DNA of 64,000 nt from Legionella massiliensis (GTDB taxonomy: Bacteria; Pseudomonadota; Gammaproteobacteria; Legionellales; Legionellaceae), in the NCBI RefSeq assembly GCF_000756815.1, contig NZ_CCVW01000001.1, positions 806,001 to 870,000 of the forward strand. Direction: 5' to 3'. The position numbers and the translations under genes were made by a program. Numbering within the stretch: position 1 is the stretch's first letter; each line of letters opens with the position of its first letter. The notes beneath the pieces were generated by a model. It made no database searches. It was not told where the DNA came from and worked only from the letters and a program-made list of their open reading frames with translations. Below, one piece after another: positions 1 to 8,770 of the stretch.

Positions 1-2
1 CA

Positions 3-572
3 TTTTCTTTGGTTATGTCTATTACACCAGGTCCTGTGAATATGATTATTCTATCTTCTGGTATTAATTACGGAGTCAAAAGAACCCTTCCTTATGTATC
101 AGGAGCAACAGTCGGATTTATCTTATTATTAGTTTTTATAGGATTTGGCTTTTCGCAGTTTATTAATGCCTACCCATCTTTTCTTAGTTATCTAGCGATA
201 GTAGGCTCGTTATATATAATTTATATCGGATACAAAATTGCGTCTTCAAAATCAGAGTTAGAGATAAGCAAAAAAGAGGCTCCTAAATTTTACGAAGGCT
301 TCTTACTACAATGGGTAAATCCGAAGGCATGGATTGCCTGCGTATCTGGAGCCTCCATCTTTTCCAGCACAGCAAGCTACGATTCGCTTTTAACCTTTAC
401 CCTTATTTACTTTGTTATTTGCTATATCTCGCTTGGTGTTTGGGCTGTTTTAGGTGATAAGGTTTCGTATTTCTTAAAAGACCATTTTCGTCTGCGGCTC
501 TTTAATTTTCTTATGGGACTTTTATTAATGATAACTGCTGGATATTTATGCTATGCGCAGCTTTCTGGTTAG
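3..572 (+). CDS. LysE/RhtB-family amino-acid exporter, 5' end missing
   Basis: Inner-membrane exporter of the LysE/RhtB family, which expels amino acids or derivatives; the substrate cannot be told. The visible part opens with the family signature SITPGPVNM near the first membrane segment, followed by four or five further hydrophobic segments and a short polar loop (KIASSKSELEISKK). The reading frame is open to the window edge (FSLVMSITPGP), and family members are about 200 residues with a short N-terminal helix before this motif, so the true start lies just outside. A TTG at 9 is an unlikely start. No partner gene follows. Confidence 0.85.
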   Translation, partial: FSLVMSITPGPVNMIILSSGINYGVKRTLPYVSGATVGFILLLVFIGFGFSQFINAYPSFLSYLAIVGSLYIIYIGYKIASSKSELEISKKEAPKFYEGFLLQWVNPKAWIACVSGASIFSSTASYDSLLTFTLIYFVICYISLGVWAVLGDKVSYFLKDHFRLRLFNFLMGLLLMITAGYLCYAQLSG

Positions 573-686
573 TTTTCGCTTGCCGTACAATCACAAACTA
601 ACAGTACCATTTCTATTAACTTACCTTTTGGTTTACTAGCCTAAGATGCAATCCTGGGCGCAGCTTCCTCATCCTGCGCGCAGACT

Positions 687-768
687 CGTCATCCAGAGCG
701 CAGCGAAGGCTCTCCTGAATGTGGCACAGTGCTAATCCCGGAGATCCTTCGCTGCGCTCTGGATGACG
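687..768. repeat. Family A palindromic repeat (GTCATCC-type)
   Basis: Long inverted repeat: left arm begins CGTCATCCAGAGCGCAGCGA, right arm ends GCGCTCTGGATGACG, with GGCACAGTGC in the centre. A degraded partial copy of the left arm lies just before it (667-682). Similar elements occur at 16144, 34505, 54010, 56333, 57964 and 62319. The 573-893 gap between genes holds this element and nothing else I can identify. Confidence 0.9.
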
Positions 769-893
769 GGCTGTGTTAGTCCTTCAATCCATGCAGCAGA
801 GCCTTACAAACTGGTTTCATTTCTGACGTACGGTAGTTAATCTTAAGGTAAGTATTAGCTGTTACTTTCCAGGTTTTTATCTTTGGATAGTCT

Positions 894-1808
894 ATGAAAA
901 GAAAACTAGAGTCCGGGAATGAGCAGGGTTTTTTTAAAAAAACCAAAATATTAGATGAAGCTAATCAGCGTTTGGCGTATAAGCTAGTTAGTTCTGCTTT
1001 AGCTTATGATGGTAAGTTAAACCATATTCCAAGTAGTGGATATTATGTGGTCAATGCATTTTTCTACACTAGGGCAAATGATTTTGTGCTGAATTTTTGT
1101 GACAGTATCGGTGAAATACCTCAGGCCATTAAACAGGCAGTATCAGAAAAATTCGCATTATCAAAGAGGGCAACAAATAAGGCCGCACATGTTGATGAGC
1201 AGCCACATTTATGTTGCTGGGAATTTTGCTTTCTAGTCTTGAACGATATCGGGCTAGTGTCTAAGGAACAGCTTGATGAGCTCTGCTATATTGTCCACAA
1301 AATTAATGAGAAAAGTCTGGCTCAAGAGATCGAGATAACGCTGCTACAGGCTCTTTTTAAACTACCTCTAGAAAACTATAGAAAATTCGTTAAAGGTTCC
1401 TTAGATTCCTTACCTTCACCAGGCGATTTTTTAGTTTTCCAGAAACACCATATGTTACGTCCTTATCATGCATCCATTTGTATTGATAACAAGGGGGGGC
1501 ATATAGAGCTTTATGATGGGGAATGTGTAAAAAAAGCGAATATTGCAGAATGCGATAATTTGATTGAGGATGGCTCATGGGATCCAGAAGAGGATTCTGA
1601 AATAGATGCCCCGGAAAGTGTATATTATGTCCCAGTCAGTGAAGTAACCTTAAATATTCAAAGTTTTATTGCAAGACATCAAGATATTTTAGCCTTGAAA
1701 CAAATAGAACCTCCTAAAGCTCTGGAAGATATAATCCAAGAGCTTGAGGGAACTCAATATGCACAGTTGGTAAAGGATTTAGATTGGGCTGATTCTCTCA
1801 TAGTTTAG
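894..1808 (+). CDS. Putative papain-like (NlpC/P60- or amidase-like) cysteine peptidase, effector candidate
   Basis: 304-residue soluble protein with no signal peptide. The middle looks like a papain-like fold: C107-C108-W-E-F begins a hydrophobic helix, as the catalytic Cys does in NlpC/P60 and CHAP enzymes. About 70 residues later comes SPGDFLVFQ then PYHASICID with H192, matching the usual 'PGD-hydrophobic ... H-x-x-hydrophobic' strand pair; E205 or D208 may complete the triad. The N-terminus is lysine-rich (MKRKLE), as in other proteins here. It is monocistronic and followed by a convergent small gene. Assignment rests on motif order only; the substrate is unknown. Dot/Icm export is an inference from context. 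Confidence 0.45.
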   Translation: MKRKLESGNEQGFFKKTKILDEANQRLAYKLVSSALAYDGKLNHIPSSGYYVVNAFFYTRANDFVLNFCDSIGEIPQAIKQAVSEKFALSKRATNKAAHVDEQPHLCCWEFCFLVLNDIGLVSKEQLDELCYIVHKINEKSLAQEIEITLLQALFKLPLENYRKFVKGSLDSLPSPGDFLVFQKHHMLRPYHASICIDNKGGHIELYDGECVKKANIAECDNLIEDGSWDPEEDSEIDAPESVYYVPVSEVTLNIQSFIARHQDILALKQIEPPKALEDIIQELEGTQYAQLVKDLDWADSLIV

Positions 1809-1814
1809 TGGCTA

Positions 1815-2099
1815 TTAGCTTATAACTATGCGAATCTCATCAGGCGGCGCTAATCTACTCTCTAAAATAACTGCAAGATCTTGCAGCTCTTTTTCTAAAC
1901 GCTCAAATTTCTTTATATCTTTAGAACAGCCTTTTCGAGGAAGTGAAGCATATCGCTTTCTTAACGGATCATCTGGGTGAAGCTCTTTTATCAGTGAGTA
2001 TGCTTTTTTATCTAAAGCATGTAATTCGAGTACCCTCGTGGCCCTATCACAATCTTGTTTTTTTGGTGAAGCAGGCAGCTTTTCTTTCTTTTTAAACAT
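1815..2099 (-). CDS. Small basic hypothetical protein
   Basis: 94 residues, highly charged, predicted largely helical with no membrane segment or signal peptide. The start has an upstream GGAG at a usable distance. It converges on the upstream peptidase-like gene with only a few bases between the stops. I do not recognise the family. The basic N-terminus (FKKKEKLP) and helical C-terminal half (ERLEKELQDLAVILESRL) would fit a small cytosolic or exported protein, but nothing specific can be claimed. Confidence 0.55.
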   Translation of the reverse strand: MFKKKEKLPASPKKQDCDRATRVLELHALDKKAYSLIKELHPDDPLRKRYASLPRKGCSKDIKKFERLEKELQDLAVILESRLAPPDEIRIVIS

Positions 2100-2157
2100 A
2101 GGATTAATCTCCGATTTATTCTATTAAAGGTGTGTCACCGGATGAGAATTAAACAGA

Positions 2158-2166
2158 TGCTATAAT
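2158..2166 (+). promoter_or_regulatory. Extended -10 promoter candidate
   Basis: TGCTATAAT is a perfect extended -10 element, about 25-45 bases before the possible starts of the serine hydrolase gene. No convincing -35 is present, as is usual for TGn-extended promoters. Confidence 0.5.
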
Positions 2167-2189
2167 TGAATTGCAAATAATTCTATTGA

Positions 2190-3458
2190 GTGATGTGGTG
2201 CTTTATGCAAGAACGACAAGAATTAATGAATGAACTGCTTGATAATGCCAATATTCCCGCATTATCGTTATCTTGGTGTCAAAAAGGCGTTCGCGATAGT
2301 GTGGCTTATGGAACGACTGACACCTCAGCCCCAAGCACAGTTGATACCAATACCCTATTTCAAGCGGCATCCCTAAGTAAGCCTGTCTCTGCAGCTATTG
2401 TTTTAGACTTGGTTGCCCAGGGGAAATGGGATTTAGACAAGCCTCTAGCTGAGATTGCTGACTATGGCCCTCCAGAACTTAGGCAAGACCCTCATTATCG
2501 AACGCTTACAACTCGTATGGTTATTGGGCAATGCTCAGGTCTGGCAAACTTTGGTCAGGATGGTGATGACGGAAAAAAATTTATCGCAGCACCTAACACG
2601 CGATTTACCTATTCAGGAGTGGCACTTGATTTTTTAAAGGATGTTATTGAGCAAGAAACACAGCATAAATGGGAAGACATTGCGCAAGATTTTTTTAAAA
2701 GAGCCGGCATGACCAGTTCTACCTTTATGAGGCAATTGCCAGATGGCAATCTGCATGATAAGCATCGCGATATTGCTCAAGCACACATGGCCGATCCCTC
2801 TCCTGATGGCCCCATGAGCCCCTTAGCTCCACTAGGCGAGAAGGAACCCGGGATCCCCGCGGGATCTATGCTTACAACCGCAGAAGATTACATCTCTTTT
2901 CTACAATATTGCTTTCAAAATGATTACCTGAAATCAACACTATTAACTGGCGCTTTATCAACACTACCCCCAACAGCCTCACCCGAAACGTCAAACATCC
3001 AATGGGGTTTAGGGATGGGGGTTTATAACGATCAGGAAAAGACCATTGGTTTTCATTGGGGAAATAATACTGGCTCTATTTCATTTTGTGCCATGGATCT
3101 GGACACTGGAGATTGTGTAGTAAGTTTTGCAAATTCAATGAATGGGCCATCGGTATTTCAGCAAGTAGCGGAGCCTATTGTTGGTGATATAAAACCCTTA
3201 TTTGAATGGTTATCTACTTATTGTGCTTATAGTGATATCACCCCCCCTAAAGCACCAGATACTATTGCCTCGACAGTCCATTCAATTCGCGCCTCAGCAG
3301 TAGATAAACGCGATGAAGTCACTGAGCGATTCAAGCATAGTGTTGGGCAGCTAAGAGCTAGTCAGATGGATCAAGCCAGCTCTTCAAATACCGCGGGAAG
3401 GGAAGGTTTCAATCCTTCTCCGCTAGAAACAAAACCGAAACCACCTTGGGAACAATAA
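2190..3458 (+). CDS. Serine hydrolase of the beta-lactamase / class C penicillin-binding family
   Basis: Predicted serine hydrolase with the class C beta-lactamase fold; such proteins act as esterases, D-amino peptidases or lactamases. The nucleophile motif SxxK is visible as S61-L-S-K64 in the classic QAASLSKP context, followed by a YSG tripeptide (FTYSGVAL) where YxN is usual, and a C-terminal HWGNNTG box. No signal peptide is seen, so it is probably cytosolic or exported by another route. Roughly the last 80 residues are a proline/serine-rich tail outside the catalytic domain, ending KPKPPWEQ. The start is uncertain: GTG 2190, ATG 2193 or ATG 2205 all fit, and none has a strong ribosome-binding site. 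Confidence 0.85.
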   Translation: MMWCFMQERQELMNELLDNANIPALSLSWCQKGVRDSVAYGTTDTSAPSTVDTNTLFQAASLSKPVSAAIVLDLVAQGKWDLDKPLAEIADYGPPELRQDPHYRTLTTRMVIGQCSGLANFGQDGDDGKKFIAAPNTRFTYSGVALDFLKDVIEQETQHKWEDIAQDFFKRAGMTSSTFMRQLPDGNLHDKHRDIAQAHMADPSPDGPMSPLAPLGEKEPGIPAGSMLTTAEDYISFLQYCFQNDYLKSTLLTGALSTLPPTASPETSNIQWGLGMGVYNDQEKTIGFHWGNNTGSISFCAMDLDTGDCVVSFANSMNGPSVFQQVAEPIVGDIKPLFEWLSTYCAYSDITPPKAPDTIASTVHSIRASAVDKRDEVTERFKHSVGQLRASQMDQASSSNTAGREGFNPSPLETKPKPPWEQ

Positions 3459-3490
3459 GTCTCAGGTTATTTAATAAGTCACCCCATCCC

Positions 3491-3577
3491 GAATTCCCGC
3501 GGCTTGACCGCGGGATCTATGGGTTCAGAGTGAAGAGCCTCTAACCAGCGGATCCCGCGGTCAAGCCTCGGGAATTC
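3491..3577. repeat. Family C palindromic repeat (CCCGCGG-type)
   Basis: Inverted repeat with arms GAATTCCCGCGGCTTGACC... and its near complement ...TCAAGCCTCGGGAATTC. It abuts and appears to truncate the amidohydrolase pseudogene to its right. Related copies are at 16366 and 21363 and flank the nested elements at 56.3 and 57.9 kb. Confidence 0.85.
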
Positions 3578-3918
3578 AATCTCAAAACCCATAGCGCTGC
3601 CGGCGAGGGTAAACCAAATTCTTTCATCAGCTGAGTAGCGGGGTGCAAATAAATGGGAGTGCCTAAATCCTCGGCTGCTTCCAACAGAGGCCAATATTTT
3701 TTGTCGTCAAGGTAATTATTCGCACCATAATTTGAATGGTAAGCCAGCCTGCAAAATTTAATTGATTAATCGCTCGTTCAAGTTCATTAACAGCTGCGCC
3801 AACATCATAGGGGGAGATTGAAGCAAAACCTCTGAAATGGCTGGGGTGCCGCATGCAGCAGATCATTAGTTTGCTTAGCAAGGGCCGTACTGGTTGCCTC
3901 ATCACCTGTTGATGTTAC
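3578..3918 (-). pseudogene. Fragment of an ACMSD-like amidohydrolase, frameshifted and truncated
   Basis: Reading the minus strand from about 3918 gives three consecutive pieces in different frames: VTSTGDEATSTALAKQTNDL, then HPSHFRGFASISPYDV followed by AAVNELERAINQLNFAGW, then SNYGANNYLDDKKYWPLLEA and later LGTPIYLHP. Together these match the order seen in aminocarboxymuconate-semialdehyde-decarboxylase-type amidohydrolases, including the metal-binding H in YLHP. At least two frameshifts (near 3840 and 3750) separate the pieces. The N-terminal metal-binding region and the C-terminal third are missing; the right-hand homology stops at the palindrome ending at 3577. Non-functional. Confidence 0.8.
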
Positions 3919-4014
3919 TAGTTATTAACGGCAAATAATTTAAAGGACTCCCAGCAAATTACCTTCGATCTTCTTACACCCTATCCACTACTCAATATTT
4001 TAATATTTTAGATG

Positions 4015-4251
4015 CCCCAATCACCTGTCCTTGAAGGTAAAGTCAGAACTAAGGGTTGAGCCTGTGACTTAGATTAATACCAGCAGTCTAAGATTATTAG
4101 TAAAGGTATAGGCAGCTATATATTGATTACCTATTTGAGTTAGCGCAGGCAATCCAATTGGCGGTACTAGTGCAACATCAATAGGATTAATCGCCCAAGA
4201 TAAAACTGCCTTTAATAAGCATGATAGAGCTAGGAAATACTTCGTTAGCAT
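4015..4251 (-). pseudogene. Truncated secreted protein (broken)
   Basis: Starts as a 60-residue frame with a short hydrophobic leader (LTKYFLALSCLLKAVLSWA) and a segment PALTQIGNQYIAAYTFTNN, a pattern I associate with Legionella surface or secreted proteins. A TAA follows, but the same frame continues with VTGSTLSSDFTFKDR before another stop, so the domain looks cut by nonsense mutations. No full-length partner is nearby. It could instead be a genuine 60-residue exported peptide; I think decay is likelier. Confidence 0.5.
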
Positions 4252-4284
4252 AAACTTTCCTTATTTATAACTGACGTTAGTCTC

Positions 4285-4560
4285 TCAGTAAGTGAGCTGT
4301 AACGGATCCGCAATAATTTTTTCCTTTTCACTTCGCGATAATTTTTTAATAAGACGCTCTACGCGCATGGCATCCGCCTTGCCACCATTGATTTGCCAGG
4401 ATTGAGCGATTTTAACGGGTTTAAAACTCCGGGTGTACTTACACTTTCCTGTTCCATCAATATGAGATTGATAGCGCTTTAAAAGATTGTTTGTAAAGCC
4501 GGTGTAGTAGGTATTGTTTTCGCATAACAAGATATAAACCCAATAACAACTGTCGTCCAT
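4285..4560 (-). CDS. GIY-YIG nuclease-like protein (UPF0213/YhbQ type)
   Basis: 91 residues, a full-length stand-alone GIY-YIG domain. The motif appears as VYILLCENNTYYTGFTNNL (Y-x-x-TG form), followed by the conserved arginine in LLKRYQSH, KYTRS and a helix containing the conserved glutamate VERLIKKLSR. Members of this small family resemble homing-endonuclease catalytic domains and have been linked to DNA metabolism, but their role is not settled. Single gene; no operon evident. Confidence 0.85.
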   Translation of the reverse strand: MDDSCYWVYILLCENNTYYTGFTNNLLKRYQSHIDGTGKCKYTRSFKPVKIAQSWQINGGKADAMRVERLIKKLSRSEKEKIIADPLQLTY

Positions 4561-4673
4561 TGTATCCTCGTCGAATTAGCAACAAAGCATTAAACAGTAA
4601 AATTTGTAGGTTCAATCTTAATTTTTTCTAATTGTTCTCTCAACTTATTTCAGGAGTAAGGAGGGCTAAAGCG

Positions 4674-4723
4674 TTAAGGGTATTTGTCATTCCTGCCTTC
4701 GCAGGAATGACAAATACCCTTAA
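4674..4723. repeat. Perfect 23-bp-arm hairpin, short family B element
   Basis: TTAAGGGTATTTGTCATTCC is the start of a 23-base arm that is perfectly complementary to 4701-4723, with loop CTTC. It is a minimal version of the longer GTCATTCCCGCG elements at 8612, 41241 and 44850, including the flanking TTAAGG. It lies between two minus-strand genes and could act as a terminator for the upstream one, although no T-run follows. Confidence 0.85.
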
Positions 4724-4742
4724 CTAAATGGCCGTAGCAGTA

Positions 4743-6053
4743 CTATTGTACTGAACAAACCTCGGTCTTCTCTGCAACTACTGCTTGTTCTTTGGGTTTT
4801 GCTTGTAATGCTCTGTTTAGTTCAGTTAAGGAAGCTACAAGATTAGCGTTTCTTGCTGACGTTAATTCTTCTTGCGTTAACCCTTGCACAGCTCTATCTG
4901 CCGCTAGATTATTACAAGCTATAAAGAAATTACCTTCTCTTTTAATTCGTATGCCTGGGGTACCTGGTCCACTATTTATAGCCAACGTATTGTCATCTAA
5001 CTTAAAAATTACATAGTTTTCGTTAAGTTGGACAGATGTTTTCAGGGGAAAGGTTGCAAACCATTTCTTGGAATAATCGGAAGCGTCCAGGGTAACCTGT
5101 GTACCATTTTGCTTAGAAAAAGCTATCTCTTTATCGTTGTAGGAAAACGGTTGGCTTTTTTCATTTGCCACCTCTTTTTTGGGTTCTGTCTGTAATGCTT
5201 TTTTCAGTTCAGCTAAGGAAGTTGCAAGATTCGCGTTTCTTTCTAAGGCTAAATCTTCTTGCGTCACTGCTTTCATAGCTCTATCTGCCGCTTGATTATT
5301 ACAAGCTATAAAGGAATTACCTTCTCTTTTAATTTGTATGCCTCGGGTACCTGGCCCACTATTCATAGCCAGAGTATTGTCATCTAATTTGAAAACGCTA
5401 TATTTTTCATTAAGTTGAACAGGTGTTTTCAAAGGAAGTGTTGAAAACCACTTCTCGAAAGCGTCAGAAGAATCTAGAGTAACTTGTGTACCATTTTGCT
5501 TAGAAAAAGCTACCTCTTTAGCATCATAGGAAAACATCCGAATTTGCTGGTAAAAATCTTGGGCTTTTTGTAGTTCATCTTTCATAGTTTGCACAGCATC
5601 TTGAGGAGATTGATGTGGCTCAAGATAATTCGCTAGTTCACTTAGATAATCTTTGGGTAATTGACTTAAAAACCCATTAGGAGAGGTTCTGTTTCCTTGG
5701 ACAAAAAGAGGTGCAAATTTTTTTATTTCTTTCTTAAATAAAAATCCCTGCTCATTAAGTTTATCAATAAACTCCAAAAACTTAGGATGCGTTGATGATT
5801 CTACTTTTGACGTATCCCATTCATAACCATAGGCTGCTCTAAGCTCAGATGAATACAAAGCTACAAGATTCGTAAACTGCTCATTGACTTTAAGGGAAGG
5901 TAAGATGTCAGCAAACTGTGCTTCAAAATTCTCAATGAGTAACTTTCCATAGAAATGATTTTGATAGCCGTGTCGTCCTGCATTGTCAGATTCGAGCTTT
6001 TGGACATAGGCTTCTTTCCACGTAGAGTAACTAACTTCTGATTTCTCTTGCAT
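4743..6053 (-). CDS. Hypothetical protein with an internal tandem duplication, effector candidate
   Basis: 436 residues if started at the ATG at 6053, which has AAGGA seven bases upstream; an upstream ATG adds 17 residues without a ribosome site. The C-terminal half holds two near-identical units of about 115 residues, each beginning FSKQNGTQVTLD and running through KWF-(S/A)-T-x-PLKT, VQLNE, FKLDDNTLA, NSGPGT, IKREGN and FIACNN to a helix rich in NANL. The N-terminal half is helical with no clear family. No signal peptide. Not recognised; the modular build and neighbours suggest a Dot/Icm substrate, which is inference only. Confidence 0.7.
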   Translation of the reverse strand: MQEKSEVSYSTWKEAYVQKLESDNAGRHGYQNHFYGKLLIENFEAQFADILPSLKVNEQFTNLVALYSSELRAAYGYEWDTSKVESSTHPKFLEFIDKLNEQGFLFKKEIKKFAPLFVQGNRTSPNGFLSQLPKDYLSELANYLEPHQSPQDAVQTMKDELQKAQDFYQQIRMFSYDAKEVAFSKQNGTQVTLDSSDAFEKWFSTLPLKTPVQLNEKYSVFKLDDNTLAMNSGPGTRGIQIKREGNSFIACNNQAADRAMKAVTQEDLALERNANLATSLAELKKALQTEPKKEVANEKSQPFSYNDKEIAFSKQNGTQVTLDASDYSKKWFATFPLKTSVQLNENYVIFKLDDNTLAINSGPGTPGIRIKREGNFFIACNNLAADRAVQGLTQEELTSARNANLVASLTELNRALQAKPKEQAVVAEKTEVCSVQ

Positions 6054-6172
6054 AATATATCCTTTGTTAATAGTTAGGTGGTAGCTAATGCAAAAGAATA
6101 TCAATGTTGTATTAACGCAATATTAATAGAGATACGCATTGAAGCATGAATACCAATCAGATTGCTTTTATT

Positions 6173-8413
6173 TTACCACAGCAAAGGGGTGCCAGAAGAA
6201 CATGCATCTGATGGACTAATATGACCATTAAATAAGTCGATAAGCATAGCTCTATCCTCTTCTTTCATTAAATTATATTGGCTGATTTTTGTTGTTATAT
6301 ATTCAAATAATGAGTTGATTAAAAATTCTAATTGCTCATGTCTTGCTAAATAAATGGTTTCCAAATCCGTCAACATAGACTCAATGGCATCTTTAAAGAG
6401 CTCTTCATCGGATTGACTCGTTTTATCAGCAGCTAAAACGAAACTATGATGATCATGAAAGAGCCTACTATGTTTGTGCAACAGGTAGGGGAGCCTTGTA
6501 TTGGTTATTTCATGGCAGGGATAAATCTTTAAGGCTGTTTTATAAAGCGATTCAACACTAAGTACAACTGCTATAACTTTCTTTATTGGAGAATCGGGGT
6601 TCACTTCAAGAAACTCCCCCATAATCGTTAAGAGATTGGCTAATAATCTTTTTTTCCGTCTGGGATGAAAAGCATAAGTCTCGATATTTTCCATAGCATG
6701 AATAAATGCCTGCACCTTCGGATGCGACTCATTTAAGCCCTGACTGCTTTCAGATGATGAGGCAAAAAAAGCGAGTCCTGATCCGAAGCCGGAGTCTTTT
6801 AAAATTGACCTTGTTTGAACAGCCTCTTCCTGTGTCAAGGTTGAAATATCCGAGTTTTGCATTTGATCCCAATGCGCTAATACCTGCTCTTCATGGGCTA
6901 GAGTGGAGCCTAATTGAGGTGTTTGAGATTCTGAACTTATAGAATCACTGCGCTTGCGGGCTTTTTTATGCATCTCTGTTGCTAAGGTCTGAGAGGGCTG
7001 GGATTGTGTTGAGCCTGTCCGCAATCTTTTAGGTTCAATTAAGGGTAAATGGGTACTGGGAATACCTGTCTGAATATTGAGACTTAATAAAATCGCTCGT
7101 TTTTGCCAGGGCTTCCCTGCGTTGAAGAGTTCTCTTGCTCGATTATGAGAATGTTTTTCTTGTTTTAAATAACAGTCCGCAAGGTATTTCAAGGCTGGGG
7201 TCAATAGGTCTAATACCTCAGCTTCATCGCCTTGCTCAGCGCAATCAATAAGAGATTGTTTCACGTAAGATTTTTCATGCTCTCGAATTAGAAAACTAAG
7301 ATCTGATGCGGGATATAAACGACTAAACTCACCAGAGCCAAGACTATATAATTTATCAACCATCTGCTCAATGCGTTCTGGATTTCTCATAAGCAGCCGT
7401 ACAATATTTCCCAATGGGTTTGGCTCCATAGGGGCTTGCGGAACCTCAGATGAACTGGATGACGAAGTGGGTGTTGCTCTGCTAAGAGTTTGAATTGGAG
7501 CTTGCTGACTAGCTGATGCATGTGAGGACGAGGGAAAATGAGATGAGAGTTCTACTAGTTTGTTAAAATCTGATATGGCCTGACTAGCAGCAGGATTGTC
7601 CTCAATTATGGAATCTACGAGTGCCTGTCCTTGTGCAATTAAATAATTATTTGAGATACCATGCAATTTTACGTCGACTAAGAGAGCATAGCTTATTAAT
7701 TCAAGCTGAGTAGGCGGATTATCCTGAGTCACTGCCAAGAGTTGGTATCTCTCAAGATGCGCCTTCATCTTAGCTAAAAACTCCTGTTTAGACGCTGTAT
7801 CTTGTTTAAAATAGTAGAGGCGTTCAAGAAGATTTAAATAACCACAATGCATGTTTAGACCGATAGCTCCTGGCAATTTGGATTGAGTTGCAATAGCCAA
7901 TTTCATTGCTCTGCAAGACTCATTTAATAAACGTTCATAATGAGGAGTGGTGACACCTAGTTCATCAGCAGTAGCAAACCATAAGTCACTTAAGAGTTCT
8001 AAATTTTCAGCTAATAATTTGTAGACAACAGTAACCTGTTGGGCTTTTGTAGTTCGCTTTTTTTCATTACGGATGTTCTCCCAGGAGTCACTCATCGAGA
8101 TAACTCTATTCGTAATCGTGGTCAGCATTGAACGATAAAAAGATAAATTCTCTAGAAGCTCGTCATTAGTGACATTCACACTCTCTCTAACAAATTGATT
8201 GATTAGTTGAGATTGGGTGTACAGGACATCTGTTAGGGCATAAACATAGTGGTCACAAAACGCTATTGAGGTGAGTATTTTCGGGCTTTGATCGATTTGA
8301 GTCTCAAGGATAGCTAATCCCTTTAAATAATGAATCAAGGCCTTAGAATATTTTTTACTATTGTAATAACGATTGCCTGTTTTTTGATTGATGCTGTTAA
8401 TGTAGTTTTTCAT
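6173..8413 (-). CDS. Large hypothetical protein with N-terminal TPR-like helices
   Basis: 746 residues, cytosolic by composition. Residues about 10-40 (NRYYNSKKYSKALIHYLKGL) look like one TPR helix pair, and the following 250 residues are helical. A serine/proline-rich linker (SSHASASQQAPIQTLSRATP, about residues 295-330) separates the N-terminal domain from a helical region, then a second low-complexity linker near 465-500 leads to a C-terminal helical domain. I recognise no catalytic motif. The mosaic of helical domains and serine-rich linkers is common among Legionella effectors, but no function can be assigned. Confidence 0.7.
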   Translation of the reverse strand: MKNYINSINQKTGNRYYNSKKYSKALIHYLKGLAILETQIDQSPKILTSIAFCDHYVYALTDVLYTQSQLINQFVRESVNVTNDELLENLSFYRSMLTTITNRVISMSDSWENIRNEKKRTTKAQQVTVVYKLLAENLELLSDLWFATADELGVTTPHYERLLNESCRAMKLAIATQSKLPGAIGLNMHCGYLNLLERLYYFKQDTASKQEFLAKMKAHLERYQLLAVTQDNPPTQLELISYALLVDVKLHGISNNYLIAQGQALVDSIIEDNPAASQAISDFNKLVELSSHFPSSSHASASQQAPIQTLSRATPTSSSSSSEVPQAPMEPNPLGNIVRLLMRNPERIEQMVDKLYSLGSGEFSRLYPASDLSFLIREHEKSYVKQSLIDCAEQGDEAEVLDLLTPALKYLADCYLKQEKHSHNRARELFNAGKPWQKRAILLSLNIQTGIPSTHLPLIEPKRLRTGSTQSQPSQTLATEMHKKARKRSDSISSESQTPQLGSTLAHEEQVLAHWDQMQNSDISTLTQEEAVQTRSILKDSGFGSGLAFFASSSESSQGLNESHPKVQAFIHAMENIETYAFHPRRKKRLLANLLTIMGEFLEVNPDSPIKKVIAVVLSVESLYKTALKIYPCHEITNTRLPYLLHKHSRLFHDHHSFVLAADKTSQSDEELFKDAIESMLTDLETIYLARHEQLEFLINSLFEYITTKISQYNLMKEEDRAMLIDLFNGHISPSDACSSGTPLLW

Positions 8414-8611
8414 TTTCGCTCTAGGATAAAAATCTGGAATGACTGAACCCGCTAATATATAAAAGCAAGCTTAATTTTTTATTATGAAACCAGATTTTTT
8501 CTTAATAGAGACTATTTAGATCTGAAATAGCTGCAATATCCCTTAGCTGATGGTAATAAGTCAGCCTTAAATCCTGTCAGTGTGAGGAACGGAGTAGGGT
8601 CGTCTAGGGCA

Positions 8612-8700
8612 TTTGTCATTCCCGCGAAGGCGGGAAACCATCTCTACATTGGCACTGTGCTTAGCGAGAAATAGTTTCCCGCCTTCGCGGGAATGACAAA
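8612..8700. repeat. Family B palindromic repeat (GTCATTCCCGCG-type)
   Basis: Arms TTGTCATTCCCGCGAAGGCG and complement around a centre with GGCACTGTGC. To the right it continues into CTTAACATAATGGCAGTG and GTGACCTATTAC, outer modules shared with other elements here. It fills most of the 8414-8770 gap; the remaining part (8414-8590) shows nothing I can name. Confidence 0.9.
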
Positions 8701-8770
8701 ATCTTCCTTAACATAATGGCAGTGCTGCGTGAAGTGACCTATTACAGCTGATATTGCCTCCTTTTTAATG

